This document shows, in pieces, positions 34,692-42,867 of a stretch of DNA of 64,000 nt. Position 1 is the stretch's first letter. Each line of letters begins with the position of its first letter. The DNA comes from a bacterium (lineage in GTDB: Bacteria; Electryoneota; RPQS01). The notes beneath the pieces are model-generated. The model made no database searches, had not been told where the DNA came from, and worked only from the letters and a program-made list of their open reading frames with translations. The stretch is taken from NCBI GenBank assembly GCA_016703065.1, contig JADJCU010000001.1:496001-560000 (forward strand), given 5' to 3'. A program made the position numbers and the translations under genes.

Positions 34692-35837
34692 ATGACTCGA
34701 GCACTACTCCCGGATTCTGACCGACAGTCGGCGGAACGCGAATTGGCCAAGTACGCGACGGCTGATGTGGCCACGCTCCTCTTGCGCCCGCGCGACGAGG
34801 AGTTCGCGTGGTGTGCCGGCGGCATCGGCTACACTGGCAATTCCATTCATGACCTGCTGCGCGATCACGATGGAAGTTCGCTCATCCCGGTTTGCTTCCG
34901 CGCGGATTTCGAGAGCGGTGAGCGCTTCTACTGGAAACCGGGTTGGATGGTGGAGCTTGATGGCGACTATCTGCGCTACGTGGGACAAGTGCCGCATGGC
35001 AGCGTGAGCGAAGAGCTCGAGATTGAACCCGACGACGCCGAACCGCTCGAAAGCGATTCACACACGCCAGGCCAATGGTCGGCTGCAATCCGCCGTATCC
35101 AATCCGAAATCGGCGCGGGCAATTTGCGCAAAGCCGTACTGTCACGCCGTATCTGTCTCTACCAACCCGATCCTTGGCCAATCGACGCCGTCATCGCGCG
35201 ATTGCTCAATAGCTCAAGCGGAACATCCGTCTTCGCGCATCAACTGCAAGACCAGCGCGTGTGGATCGGAGCCACACCCGAAGTTCTCTATCGCCGCGAT
35301 GGCAGGCAGGTGCGAGTCGACAGCCTCGCTGGAACTCGGCACACCATTCTCGACGGCAATCTGTTTACCGACAAGGACCGCGCCGAGCAGGCCGTCGTGA
35401 CCGAGTTCGTACGCGACATGCTTGCGCCGCTTTGCGTGCATACGGCCGTGTCGCCACTCACGAAACGCCGCGCCGATGATCTCGAACATGTCTTCTGTGA
35501 AGTGCAGGGTGTATTGCGCGACAACGTAACGGACGACGATCTGCTCGCCGCGCTGCATCCGACACCTGCCGTATGTGGCTCCCCCCGCCCCGCTGCGGCA
35601 CAACTGCTTGAAGAGTTGGAACCTTTGCCGCGCGAGCTCTACGCAGGAGTGCTCGGCTTTTCAAACGGCCATCACACCACCGCAATTGTCGCGTTGCGCT
35701 GCGCCGCCGTGTCCGGTCAACGCGCTGTCCTCTACGGCGGAGCGGGAATCGTCGCTGACTCAGATGCCGACCGCGAGTATGATGAGTGCGGATGGAAAAT
35801 GGAAATCATGCGCCGCGCTCTTCTGGATCTGCTATGA
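34692..35837 (+). CDS. menF: Isochorismate synthase
   Basis: 381 residues. Converts chorismate to isochorismate, the first step of classical menaquinone synthesis. The chorismate-binding fold shows the catalytic Lys region (NLRKAVLSRRI), SLAGTRH, the HPTPAVCGSPRPAA loop, YAGVLGF, and GAGIVADSDADREYDE with the Mg-binding acidic residues. The N-terminal 120 residues are shorter and more divergent than in E. coli. First gene of the men operon; its stop overlaps menD by ATGA. Confidence 0.93.
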   Translation: MTRALLPDSDRQSAERELAKYATADVATLLLRPRDEEFAWCAGGIGYTGNSIHDLLRDHDGSSLIPVCFRADFESGERFYWKPGWMVELDGDYLRYVGQVPHGSVSEELEIEPDDAEPLESDSHTPGQWSAAIRRIQSEIGAGNLRKAVLSRRICLYQPDPWPIDAVIARLLNSSSGTSVFAHQLQDQRVWIGATPEVLYRRDGRQVRVDSLAGTRHTILDGNLFTDKDRAEQAVVTEFVRDMLAPLCVHTAVSPLTKRRADDLEHVFCEVQGVLRDNVTDDDLLAALHPTPAVCGSPRPAAAQLLEELEPLPRELYAGVLGFSNGHHTTAIVALRCAAVSGQRAVLYGGAGIVADSDADREYDECGWKMEIMRRALLDLL

Positions 35838-37546
35838 ACGTGCCAAATCCAAACTACCTCCAAGCTGAGTTACTGTGGCGGCAGCTTCACGCAGCAGAAG
35901 TGCGGCACGCCGTCATCTCTCCCGGTGCGCGCTCCACCCCGCTTGCGCGCATTGCAGTACTGAATGAATCGTTGACGTGTCACGTCATTACCGATGAACG
36001 TTCCGCCGGATTCTTCGCGCTCGGTCTGGCCAAGGCGACGCACTGTCCCGTTGCCCTCGTGTGTACCTCGGGCACTGCAGCCGCGCACTACTATCCGGCG
36101 ATCATCGAAGCCGCGCAAAGCGGCATTCCACTGGTCGTCCTCTCGGCCGACCGACCCGTGAGTTTGCGCAACACCGGCGCGCCGCAAACGATTGATCAAT
36201 CCGGACTCTTTGGCCGCTTTGCCAAAATGATGATCGATCTACCAGTGCCGCGACCGGACGAGCAAGCCATGCGCGACATGCTCTATTGGGTGAAAGCTGC
36301 GCTGCGCGCGATGCATCAACCGCCGTATGCTCCCGTACATATAAATGTGCAGATGGCGGAGCCGCTTGCGCCGGAGGAAAGTGATTCGAAGGAATGTCAA
36401 CGGCTGCTGTCGCCGCTGCATTCGATAATTGAACCAATCGCTCCGCACACCGGCGCGGCTTGCGAACTTGATCGCGAGTTCGTCGACACCGTTCAATCGG
36501 CCTGCTGCGGCCTCATCGTGTGCGGCCCCGATGCCGCGCGATCCGACCAAGAGCGTGACGCCATTCATGCCCTTGCACGCAATCTCGGGTGGCCGCTGTT
36601 CGCCGATGTTTGTTCAGGGCTGCGCTTTTGCGGCGAGCCGAATCTGCCGTTCTACGATCTCTTCCTGCGCACAAATGAGCTTGCCCAACTTGCGCCAGAC
36701 TGTGTGATCGAATTCGGAAACTACCCGACCAGCAAACCGCTCAACAGCTATCTCAACGAACATCGCGCGCGCACCTTCCGCATTCAACGCGATGCCCTTC
36801 CTCGCGACCCGGACGCCCGCGCTGCCAAGATAACCGTGTGCGAAGTTTCGTCGTCCGTGCAGGAACTCATCGCGACGATCAAAGTCTCTCGCGACTCTCT
36901 TCTTCTTAATCCGTTCTGGAGAGCGGCTGGCGCACTCCACGCGGCGTCTTCGCGGTACACGCTGAACAAAGAAGCTGAGCTCGGATTTGTGCAGGCCGCG
37001 CTCAATAACTTGCCCAATGACGCGCAATTGGTCCTCGCGTCGAGCATGCCCATCCGTTATGCCGATATGATTGCCGCGCCAGCAGGCCGACAACATTCCG
37101 TCTTCGCGCAACGCGGAACAAATGGCATCGACGGAGCGCTCTCCCATGCTGCGGGAATCGCCCGGGCAACGCAGCGCAAAACATGTTTGATTTGCGGCGA
37201 CCTCGCGTTCCTCCACGATCTGCATGGCCTGCTTCTGGTGCGCGACACGGAAAACCTTAGTATCTTCGTCCTCAACAATAACGGCGGCGGGATCTTCCAT
37301 TTCCTCCCGATTGCTGCCCACGGCGAGCCGTTTGAACAGATTCACGGCACACCCCACGCCACCGATATCGCCGCCTTCTGCAAAGGAGCGGGACTCACCT
37401 GTGTGCACATCGCGCACCCGGCGCAAATGGAAATGGCCATGACTTCCCCAGATCGTCGCGTGTTTGAAATTATCACGGAACGCGCCGCGAACCACACGGC
37501 ACATCAAGCGATGGTCGCTGAGTTGCTGCGCGCGATTTCCGCATGA
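35834..37546 (+). CDS. menD: SEPHCHC synthase
   Basis: 570 residues, normal length for this thiamine-diphosphate enzyme, which joins 2-oxoglutarate to isochorismate. The start at 35834 overlaps the menF stop by ATGA. An earlier start lies inside menF. Seen: the ThDP-activating Glu in ITDERSAGFFALG, VALVCTSGTAAAHYYPA, SADRPVSLRNTGAPQTIDQ, QRGTNGIDGALSHAAG, and the cofactor-binding CGDLAFLHDLHGL...NNNGGGIFHFLP. It overlaps menH by ATGA. Confidence 0.96.
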   Translation: MNVPNPNYLQAELLWRQLHAAEVRHAVISPGARSTPLARIAVLNESLTCHVITDERSAGFFALGLAKATHCPVALVCTSGTAAAHYYPAIIEAAQSGIPLVVLSADRPVSLRNTGAPQTIDQSGLFGRFAKMMIDLPVPRPDEQAMRDMLYWVKAALRAMHQPPYAPVHINVQMAEPLAPEESDSKECQRLLSPLHSIIEPIAPHTGAACELDREFVDTVQSACCGLIVCGPDAARSDQERDAIHALARNLGWPLFADVCSGLRFCGEPNLPFYDLFLRTNELAQLAPDCVIEFGNYPTSKPLNSYLNEHRARTFRIQRDALPRDPDARAAKITVCEVSSSVQELIATIKVSRDSLLLNPFWRAAGALHAASSRYTLNKEAELGFVQAALNNLPNDAQLVLASSMPIRYADMIAAPAGRQHSVFAQRGTNGIDGALSHAAGIARATQRKTCLICGDLAFLHDLHGLLLVRDTENLSIFVLNNNGGGIFHFLPIAAHGEPFEQIHGTPHATDIAAFCKGAGLTCVHIAHPAQMEMAMTSPDRRVFEIITERAANHTAHQAMVAELLRAISA

Positions 37547-38376
37547 GTGTCGTGACAGAGCATTGCCGCTGGAACACAAGTGTGTCCGGCGCGAACGGCG
37601 CTCCGCCATTGGTTCTCCTGCACGGCTTTGCGCAATCGCTAAACAGCTTTGCCGAATTCGCGCCGCTGCTGGACAGGAAGTTTCGCGTCATTCGCATCGA
37701 TCTGCCCGGACACGGACAAACACAATGGAGCCCGAGTGCCGTGCTCGATTGGCCGTGCTTGTGCGCAAACCTCCTTGCCGCAATCGAGCAGCTCGAGCCG
37801 CGCTCCGCTCACTGGTTCGGCTATAGTCAGGGTGGACGCGTCGCCTTGATGTGCGCTCTACTCGCCGAACGGCGCGTCAAGAGCCTCGCCCTGCTCGGCG
37901 CAAGCCCCGGCATCGCCGATGAACAGGCGCGGGCGTTGCGCCGCGAGAGCGACCAGTTGCTCGGACAGAATATTGTCGGTCGCGGCATGTCGTGGTTTGC
38001 CGAGTATTGGGAAGCACTACCGATCTTCGCGAATCAGAAGTTTCTCGCGCAAGGCACGCGGCAGTTGATTCGCTCCGAACGCATGTCGTGTACTCCGGCC
38101 GGGTTGAAATTCGCGCTCGACAACTACGGCACAGGCACAATGCCCGACCGTTCACACGAGCTCGCGCGTTGGGCCAAACCGCTGATGCTCGCCGCTGGAG
38201 AGCTTGACGGCACATTTGTCGAAAGCAATGGACTCCTCGCCAAAGCATCCGCATCCCGTCATCTTGAACATCATGTGAGTAGCGGCGCCGGACATGCCGC
38301 GCATCTCGAACAGCCGCGCCAGTTCGCAAAGCTGTTGACCTCGTTTATTCACGCAGCAGAAGGATTCAGTTCATGA
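37543..38376 (+). CDS. menH: SHCHC synthase (alpha/beta hydrolase)
   Basis: 277 residues. Removes pyruvate from SEPHCHC to give SHCHC. Alpha/beta hydrolase fold with oxyanion-region LLHGFAQSLNSF, nucleophile Ser in WFGYSQGGRVAL (MenH has GYSxGGR), a probable acid in AAGELDGTFVES, and catalytic His in SGAGHAAHLEQP. Its place between menD and menB, with four-base overlaps on both sides, supports the call over a generic hydrolase. Confidence 0.92.
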   Translation: MSVVTEHCRWNTSVSGANGAPPLVLLHGFAQSLNSFAEFAPLLDRKFRVIRIDLPGHGQTQWSPSAVLDWPCLCANLLAAIEQLEPRSAHWFGYSQGGRVALMCALLAERRVKSLALLGASPGIADEQARALRRESDQLLGQNIVGRGMSWFAEYWEALPIFANQKFLAQGTRQLIRSERMSCTPAGLKFALDNYGTGTMPDRSHELARWAKPLMLAAGELDGTFVESNGLLAKASASRHLEHHVSSGAGHAAHLEQPRQFAKLLTSFIHAAEGFSS

Positions 38377-39194
38377 GCAAGTTCCCCTGGCAAGTTGCCG
38401 GAGAGTATTCCGATATTCTGTATCACAAGTGGGACGGAATTGCCAAGATCACCATTAACCGCCCCGAAGTGCGCAATGCGTTTCGGCCGCAAACGCTTTT
38501 CGATCTGCAGAATGCGTTTCTCGATGCGCGCGAAGACTCGAAGGTCGGCGCAATCATTCTCACTGGCGCGGGCGATCAGGCATTCTGCTCCGGAGGCGAC
38601 CAGCGTATTCGCGGCGACCAAGGTTATGTAGGCAAGGATCAGGTGCCGAGACTCAATGTGCTCGACCTGCAAAGACAGATTCGCTCGCTGCCCAAACCTG
38701 TTGTCGCGATGATCGCCGGCTACGCGATTGGCGGCGGTCATGTGCTGCATGTTGTGTGCGACCTGTCCATTGCTGCGAGCAACGCGCGCTTCGGGCAAAC
38801 GGGGCCGCGTGTCGGATCGTTCGATGCAGGTTTCGGCGCAGGCTATCTCGCCCGCATTGTCGGTCACAAGAAAGCGAAGGAAATCTGGTTCCTCTGTCGG
38901 CAGTACGACGCGCAGCAGGCGCTCGACATGGGCCTTGTGAATACCGTCGTGCCGCTTGAAAAGCTCGAAGAGGAAACCGTCGCGTGGTGCAAAGAGATGC
39001 TTGAGCTGTCGCCGATGAGCTTGCGCTGCTTGAAGGCCGCCTTCAACGCCGAAACCGACGGCGAAGCAGGCATTCAGGAACTTGCGGGCAACACGACGCT
39101 CCTTTACTACATGAGCGAAGAAGCTCAAGAGGGCCGCAACGCCTACAGAGAGAAGCGCAAACCCGACTTCTCCAAGTTCAAACGACTGCCGTAA
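38373..39194 (+). CDS. menB: 1,4-dihydroxy-2-naphthoyl-CoA synthase
   Basis: 273 residues of the crotonase fold. Closes the second ring of the naphthoate from o-succinylbenzoyl-CoA. Highly typical: DGIAKITINRPEVRNAFRP, FCSGGDQRIRGDQGYVG, VVAMIAGYAIGGGHVLHVVCD, and RFGQTGPRVGSFDAGFGAGY (MenB-specific). It ends with REKRKPDFSKFKRLP, the usual MenB C-terminus. Overlaps menH by ATGA and is seven bases before menA. Confidence 0.98.
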   Translation: MSKFPWQVAGEYSDILYHKWDGIAKITINRPEVRNAFRPQTLFDLQNAFLDAREDSKVGAIILTGAGDQAFCSGGDQRIRGDQGYVGKDQVPRLNVLDLQRQIRSLPKPVVAMIAGYAIGGGHVLHVVCDLSIAASNARFGQTGPRVGSFDAGFGAGYLARIVGHKKAKEIWFLCRQYDAQQALDMGLVNTVVPLEKLEEETVAWCKEMLELSPMSLRCLKAAFNAETDGEAGIQELAGNTTLLYYMSEEAQEGRNAYREKRKPDFSKFKRLP

Positions 39195-39201
39195 TGCCGA
39201 C

Positions 39202-40077
39202 GTGAACGGTCTACACGCCTGGATTCTCGCTGCGCGTCCCAAGACGCTCGTCGCTGCACTCCTCCCCGTGCTCATCGGTGCGGCGTGGGCCTCGGCGCGC
39301 GGAGCGTTCTCGTGGAGCGTCGCAGCGTTGATTCTGCTTTCCGCGACGTGCATTCAGATCGGCACAAACTTCGCCAACGACTACAGCGATTTCAGGAAAG
39401 GCGCGGACACGCACGAGCGGCTCGGCCCGACGCGCGTCACGCAAGCGGGATTGTTGTCGCCGCGTGCCGTGCTGAGCGGAACGCTTGCCGCCTTTGCGCT
39501 CGCGGTTGTGCTTGCGGTCCCCCTCATTCTGCGCGGCGGTTGGCCAATTCTCGCCATCGGACTTAGCGGCATACTCTTCGGCTGGATGTACACCGGCGGT
39601 CCATATCCCCTGGGCTATAACGGATTGGCCGAGTTCTTCGTGCTCGCGTATTTCGGCGTGCTCGCGGTTGCGGGTACGACCTATCTCTTCACGCTCGATT
39701 GGGAGAGCACCGCATTCCTCTTAGGACTCATTCCCGGTGTTCTTGCGTGCGGTCTGCTTGCCGTCAACAACGTGCGCGATGAAAACACGGATCGCAAAGC
39801 TGGAAAGCGCACACCCGTCGTGCGATTTGGCCGAACCTTCGGGTTGATTGAATATGCCGCGTCACTGTTGCTTCCCTATGTTCTCTTGCTCGCGATGTCT
39901 TCCCGGCTGCCGAAACTCGCCTGGCTGTTGCCACTGTTTGCATTGCCGCTCTGCGTCGGGCCGATCAAAGTTGTGCTTTCAACGACTGACGGCCAATCGC
40001 TGAATCGCGCCTTGGCGCACACGGCGCGGCACATGCTCGTGTTCGGCGTGCTATTGTCGATTGGACTATTGTTGTGA
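39202..40077 (+). CDS. menA: 1,4-dihydroxy-2-naphthoate polyprenyltransferase
   Basis: 291 residues, GTG start. Membrane enzyme of the UbiA family attaching the isoprenoid tail to dihydroxynaphthoate. About eight or nine membrane helices; the first aspartate motif is NFANDYSDFRKGAD and the second NVRDENTDRKAGKRT. The start region AWILAARPKTLVAALLPVLIG is typical of MenA. Its presence in the operon makes the set complete except for the MenG methyltransferase. Overlaps menC by GTGA. Confidence 0.96.
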   Translation: MNGLHAWILAARPKTLVAALLPVLIGAAWASARGAFSWSVAALILLSATCIQIGTNFANDYSDFRKGADTHERLGPTRVTQAGLLSPRAVLSGTLAAFALAVVLAVPLILRGGWPILAIGLSGILFGWMYTGGPYPLGYNGLAEFFVLAYFGVLAVAGTTYLFTLDWESTAFLLGLIPGVLACGLLAVNNVRDENTDRKAGKRTPVVRFGRTFGLIEYAASLLLPYVLLLAMSSRLPKLAWLLPLFALPLCVGPIKVVLSTTDGQSLNRALAHTARHMLVFGVLLSIGLLL

Positions 40078-41063
40078 GCGGCATTCATCATACGCCCATT
40101 GCGGTCAAATTGCGAGAACCGCTGCTCACGGCACGCGGAGCGATTTACAAGCGCCGTGGGTTCCTCACCGGTATGGTGTATAACGGGCATCCGTTCGTAT
40201 CCGAAATCGCGCTTCTGCCCGAGTTCGGTACGGAGCATTTCGAGCACGCCGAACGCGTCCTGAACAACGAGACGATTATCCTCGCGGGCGCGCCCGCCAC
40301 GGTTTATGCTCTCGACTGTCTGCGCTACGCCGCTGAGAAGAGTCGGGACGAGCAGGTCGCCGTGCCCGTTTCCAAATTGATCGGCAGCGGCACGCTCGAA
40401 AAGGTCCTCGATGAAGTCGCTCACGATGTCGCTGCAGGATACTCGACCTTCAAATTGAAAGTTGGTTTTCGCAATCTCGCCGAAGACATCGCGATCGTCA
40501 ACAGTTTGTTTCTTACCTGGCCCGATATTCGTCTGCGGCTCGATGCAAATCTCAATTGGACGCCGCAAGCCGTACAGACATTGTCCGAACAGCCGTGCGC
40601 CATGTCCGTCGAGTGGGTAGAAGACCCATTTCGAGGTTCAATGGACGAGTGGCGATCGCTGCAGGAGCGGACAGGCATTCTACTGGCAACCGACGAGGCG
40701 TTTAGCGAGCAGCAGATGCTTGAACACGTTGATGCACTCGGATTTGGCGCTGCAGTGATCAAGCCGTCAAGACTTGGCGCACTTGGGGAACGCGAGCGCG
40801 TCTTTGTCGCCCTGCGTGATCGAAATGTGACCATCGTGTTCTCCTCAATGTTTGACAGCAGTATTGGTATCGCCTATCTCGCGCACCTCGCGCATGACTG
40901 GAGTCGTCCCGACGTTGCGCAAGGTATCGGAACGCTCGATCTGCTCGCTTCAGATACGACCACGACAACTTTCGCGATGCTCAACGGTTCGTTGGTCATT
41001 CCACCGCTTGCCGAGCTGCACGCGCTCCTAAAACCCGAATTCCGCGCGGCGCTGCAACTGTGA
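40074..41063 (+). CDS. menC: o-Succinylbenzoate synthase
   Basis: 329 residues, GTG start. Enolase-superfamily dehydratase making o-succinylbenzoate from SHCHC. Catalytic KxK (STFKLKVGF), metal ligands in LRLDANLNW, VEWVEDPF and ATDEAF, and the second base Lys in AAVIKPSRLG. Barrel order and spacing are normal. Its place in the operon separates it from muconate-type or N-acylamino acid racemase relatives. GTGA junctions on both sides. Confidence 0.95.
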   Translation: MSGIHHTPIAVKLREPLLTARGAIYKRRGFLTGMVYNGHPFVSEIALLPEFGTEHFEHAERVLNNETIILAGAPATVYALDCLRYAAEKSRDEQVAVPVSKLIGSGTLEKVLDEVAHDVAAGYSTFKLKVGFRNLAEDIAIVNSLFLTWPDIRLRLDANLNWTPQAVQTLSEQPCAMSVEWVEDPFRGSMDEWRSLQERTGILLATDEAFSEQQMLEHVDALGFGAAVIKPSRLGALGERERVFVALRDRNVTIVFSSMFDSSIGIAYLAHLAHDWSRPDVAQGIGTLDLLASDTTTTTFAMLNGSLVIPPLAELHALLKPEFRAALQL

Positions 41064-42346
41064 TGCTGTCAGACCTTCAGCAACGGCTCGATAGAAGTGC
41101 GGCGCGCGTGCGCGATGCCGACCGCGAGTTTACTTGGTGCGAGTTTCTGCAGCAGGTCGAACAGATTCCGATTGGTCAAACTCAGATCATCGCACCTGAG
41201 AATACCCTTACGGATGCCGTGCGCGTTTTCGCGGGACTGTCCGGACATGCGCCGACCGTGTTGATCAATGCGCGCGAGGACAAGCGCAAAATGCAGAGTG
41301 ACGCGGTCGAGTTCTTGACGCATTGCCGTGCGCCCGGAGTCTATGTCTCAACATCAGGCTCGTCCGGACGCACAAAACTCGTGCGACTTTCGCCTGAGTC
41401 TATTTGGCAGCACGCGCAAGCGGTCAATGAACATCTGGGCGCTTGCACTCACGATGCGTGGCTGGCATGCTTGCCGCTCTGTCACGTCGGAGGACTGGCC
41501 ATTCTGATGCGCGCCGCGCTGGCCGGAGCGAGCGTGCGGCTCGCTTCCGCAAACAACACTGCACTGCTTTCCGCGTTGCTTGACGACGAGCCAATCACGC
41601 TCGCGTCGTTTGTTCCAACAGTCTTGCGCCGCGTTGTTGCGTCGCGTGGTTCGCGCAGGATCCCCGCGCGTGTTCGTGCTATTTTGATCGGCGGCGGACC
41701 TTGTGACGTCGCGCTTGTTGACGATGTCCCGCAGGCGCTGCGCACCTATGGCATGACTGAGACCGGCTCGATGGTGACCTGCGTCAGTTTCCGTGCCGAT
41801 GCCATCGAACGCGCAAGCTCAGGTAAGCCAATCTCCGGTGCCGGGATTCGCATCGTCGACGAGCAGCTTCAAGATGTTGCGTGCGGCACCAGAGGTCGAG
41901 TTGTGGCTCGCAGCGCCGGCATGGCGAGCGAGTACGTCAATGACGAAATACAAACAGCCCTCGTTTATCGCGAGGGCTGGGTGGTCACGGAAGATGAGGG
42001 ATTTCTTGATCAAGCCTGCAATCTGCACGTCATCGGTCGGCGTGACCGGATTGTAATTTCGGGCGGCGAGAACATCGCGCTGACCGACATCGAAGAGGCG
42101 CTGCGAAGAACACCCGGCGTGCGCGATGCAATCTGCTGCGGACTGAGCGATCCAGAGTGGGGGCAGATCATTGGCGCTGTCATCGAATCCGACCGGCACT
42201 ATTCCATCGACGAGCTGCGTGGCGCCCTGAAGACGCTTCTTCCCTCATTCAAGCTGCCGGGCAAAGTCGTCTGCGTCGCCGAACTGCCCAATCTTCCCAA
42301 CGGCAAACCTGACTATCAAAAAGCCTGCGCGCTCTTCGGAAGTTAG
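41060..42346 (+). CDS. menE: o-Succinylbenzoate-CoA ligase
   Basis: 428 residues. Adenylate-forming (ANL) enzyme activating o-succinylbenzoate to its CoA ester. The phosphate loop is STSGSSGRTKLVRLS, the adenine motif is YGMTETGSM, the hinge is RRDRIVISGGENIALTDIEEAL, and the catalytic Lys is near the C-terminus (LPNGKPDYQK). Start either GTG 41060 or the adjacent ATG 41063. The 3' end overlaps the convergent thioesterase gene by four bases. Confidence 0.95.
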   Translation: MMLSDLQQRLDRSAARVRDADREFTWCEFLQQVEQIPIGQTQIIAPENTLTDAVRVFAGLSGHAPTVLINAREDKRKMQSDAVEFLTHCRAPGVYVSTSGSSGRTKLVRLSPESIWQHAQAVNEHLGACTHDAWLACLPLCHVGGLAILMRAALAGASVRLASANNTALLSALLDDEPITLASFVPTVLRRVVASRGSRRIPARVRAILIGGGPCDVALVDDVPQALRTYGMTETGSMVTCVSFRADAIERASSGKPISGAGIRIVDEQLQDVACGTRGRVVARSAGMASEYVNDEIQTALVYREGWVVTEDEGFLDQACNLHVIGRRDRIVISGGENIALTDIEEALRRTPGVRDAICCGLSDPEWGQIIGAVIESDRHYSIDELRGALKTLLPSFKLPGKVVCVAELPNLPNGKPDYQKACALFGS

Positions 42347-42786
42347 TCCGGCAGGTAGTGCCGTTCGAGTGCTGTGCGGAAGGCAGCCGGAATGGGCATC
42401 GACGCGTAGGTCTTCGTATCCACCACGACGTGCACCGTCGCCGCGCGAGCGCACGGCGTACCGTCCGGTGTGCGCAGCAGATATTCCATCCGGTAAGAGC
42501 TTCTGTTCAGCTCCGCAACGCGCACTTCTATTGTGATGTGATCGCCTACCCGCGACGGCTTCATGAAGTCGCCGTCAAGATGCACCAGCGGCACGCCAAA
42601 TGGCCGGTGCTTGAGCAAATATCCAATGCTGAAGCCCAGCTCGGCCATCATGGCTTCGTAGGATTCGTGGCATATGCGAAACAGGTTCGCGGAGAAAATG
42701 ATCCCCGCCGCATCGCTGTCGTGCAGGCTGATAGTATAGGGAAAGAGAAAGGGTTCGGCTGCCATATTGTCCGCGTGTTGGTTCAA
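42343..42786 (-). CDS. menI: 4HBT thioesterase, probable DHNA-CoA thioesterase
   Basis: 147 residues, hot-dog fold. The signature SDAAGIIFSANLFRICHESYE is the 4HBT active-site region with catalytic Asp and a helix as in MenI/DHNA-CoA hydrolases. Releasing dihydroxynaphthoate from CoA is the one step missing between menB and menA in the facing operon, so the position supports this role. It is on the opposite strand, tail-to-tail with menE. ATG 42786 or 42765 are possible starts. Other short-chain acyl-CoA thioesterases are the alternative. Confidence 0.75.
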   Translation of the reverse strand: MNQHADNMAAEPFLFPYTISLHDSDAAGIIFSANLFRICHESYEAMMAELGFSIGYLLKHRPFGVPLVHLDGDFMKPSRVGDHITIEVRVAELNRSSYRMEYLLRTPDGTPCARAATVHVVVDTKTYASMPIPAAFRTALERHYLPD

Positions 42787-42818
42787 CCCTTAAGATAGAG
42801 ACTTCCTGCCGAAAAGCA

Positions 42819-42845
42819 ACGGGCCGCAAGAAACTTGCGGCCCGT
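42819..42845 (-). terminator. Rho-independent terminator
   Basis: Twelve-base stem ACGGGCCGCAAG/CTTGCGGCCCGT with loop TTT on the minus strand, followed by TGCTTTTC. It ends the P-domain/T9SS gene. Confidence 0.85.
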
Positions 42846-42867
42846 GGTGTTTGCTGACATGCCTTGC

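Noticed and set aside
36614..37609. 331-residue minus-strand ORF opposite menD
   Set aside because: Antisense of the menD coding sequence with Cys/Arg-rich, unnatural composition.
38349..39353. 334-residue minus-strand ORF opposite menB
   Set aside because: Shadow of menB; no motif, and the plus strand encodes a complete MenB in a coupled operon.
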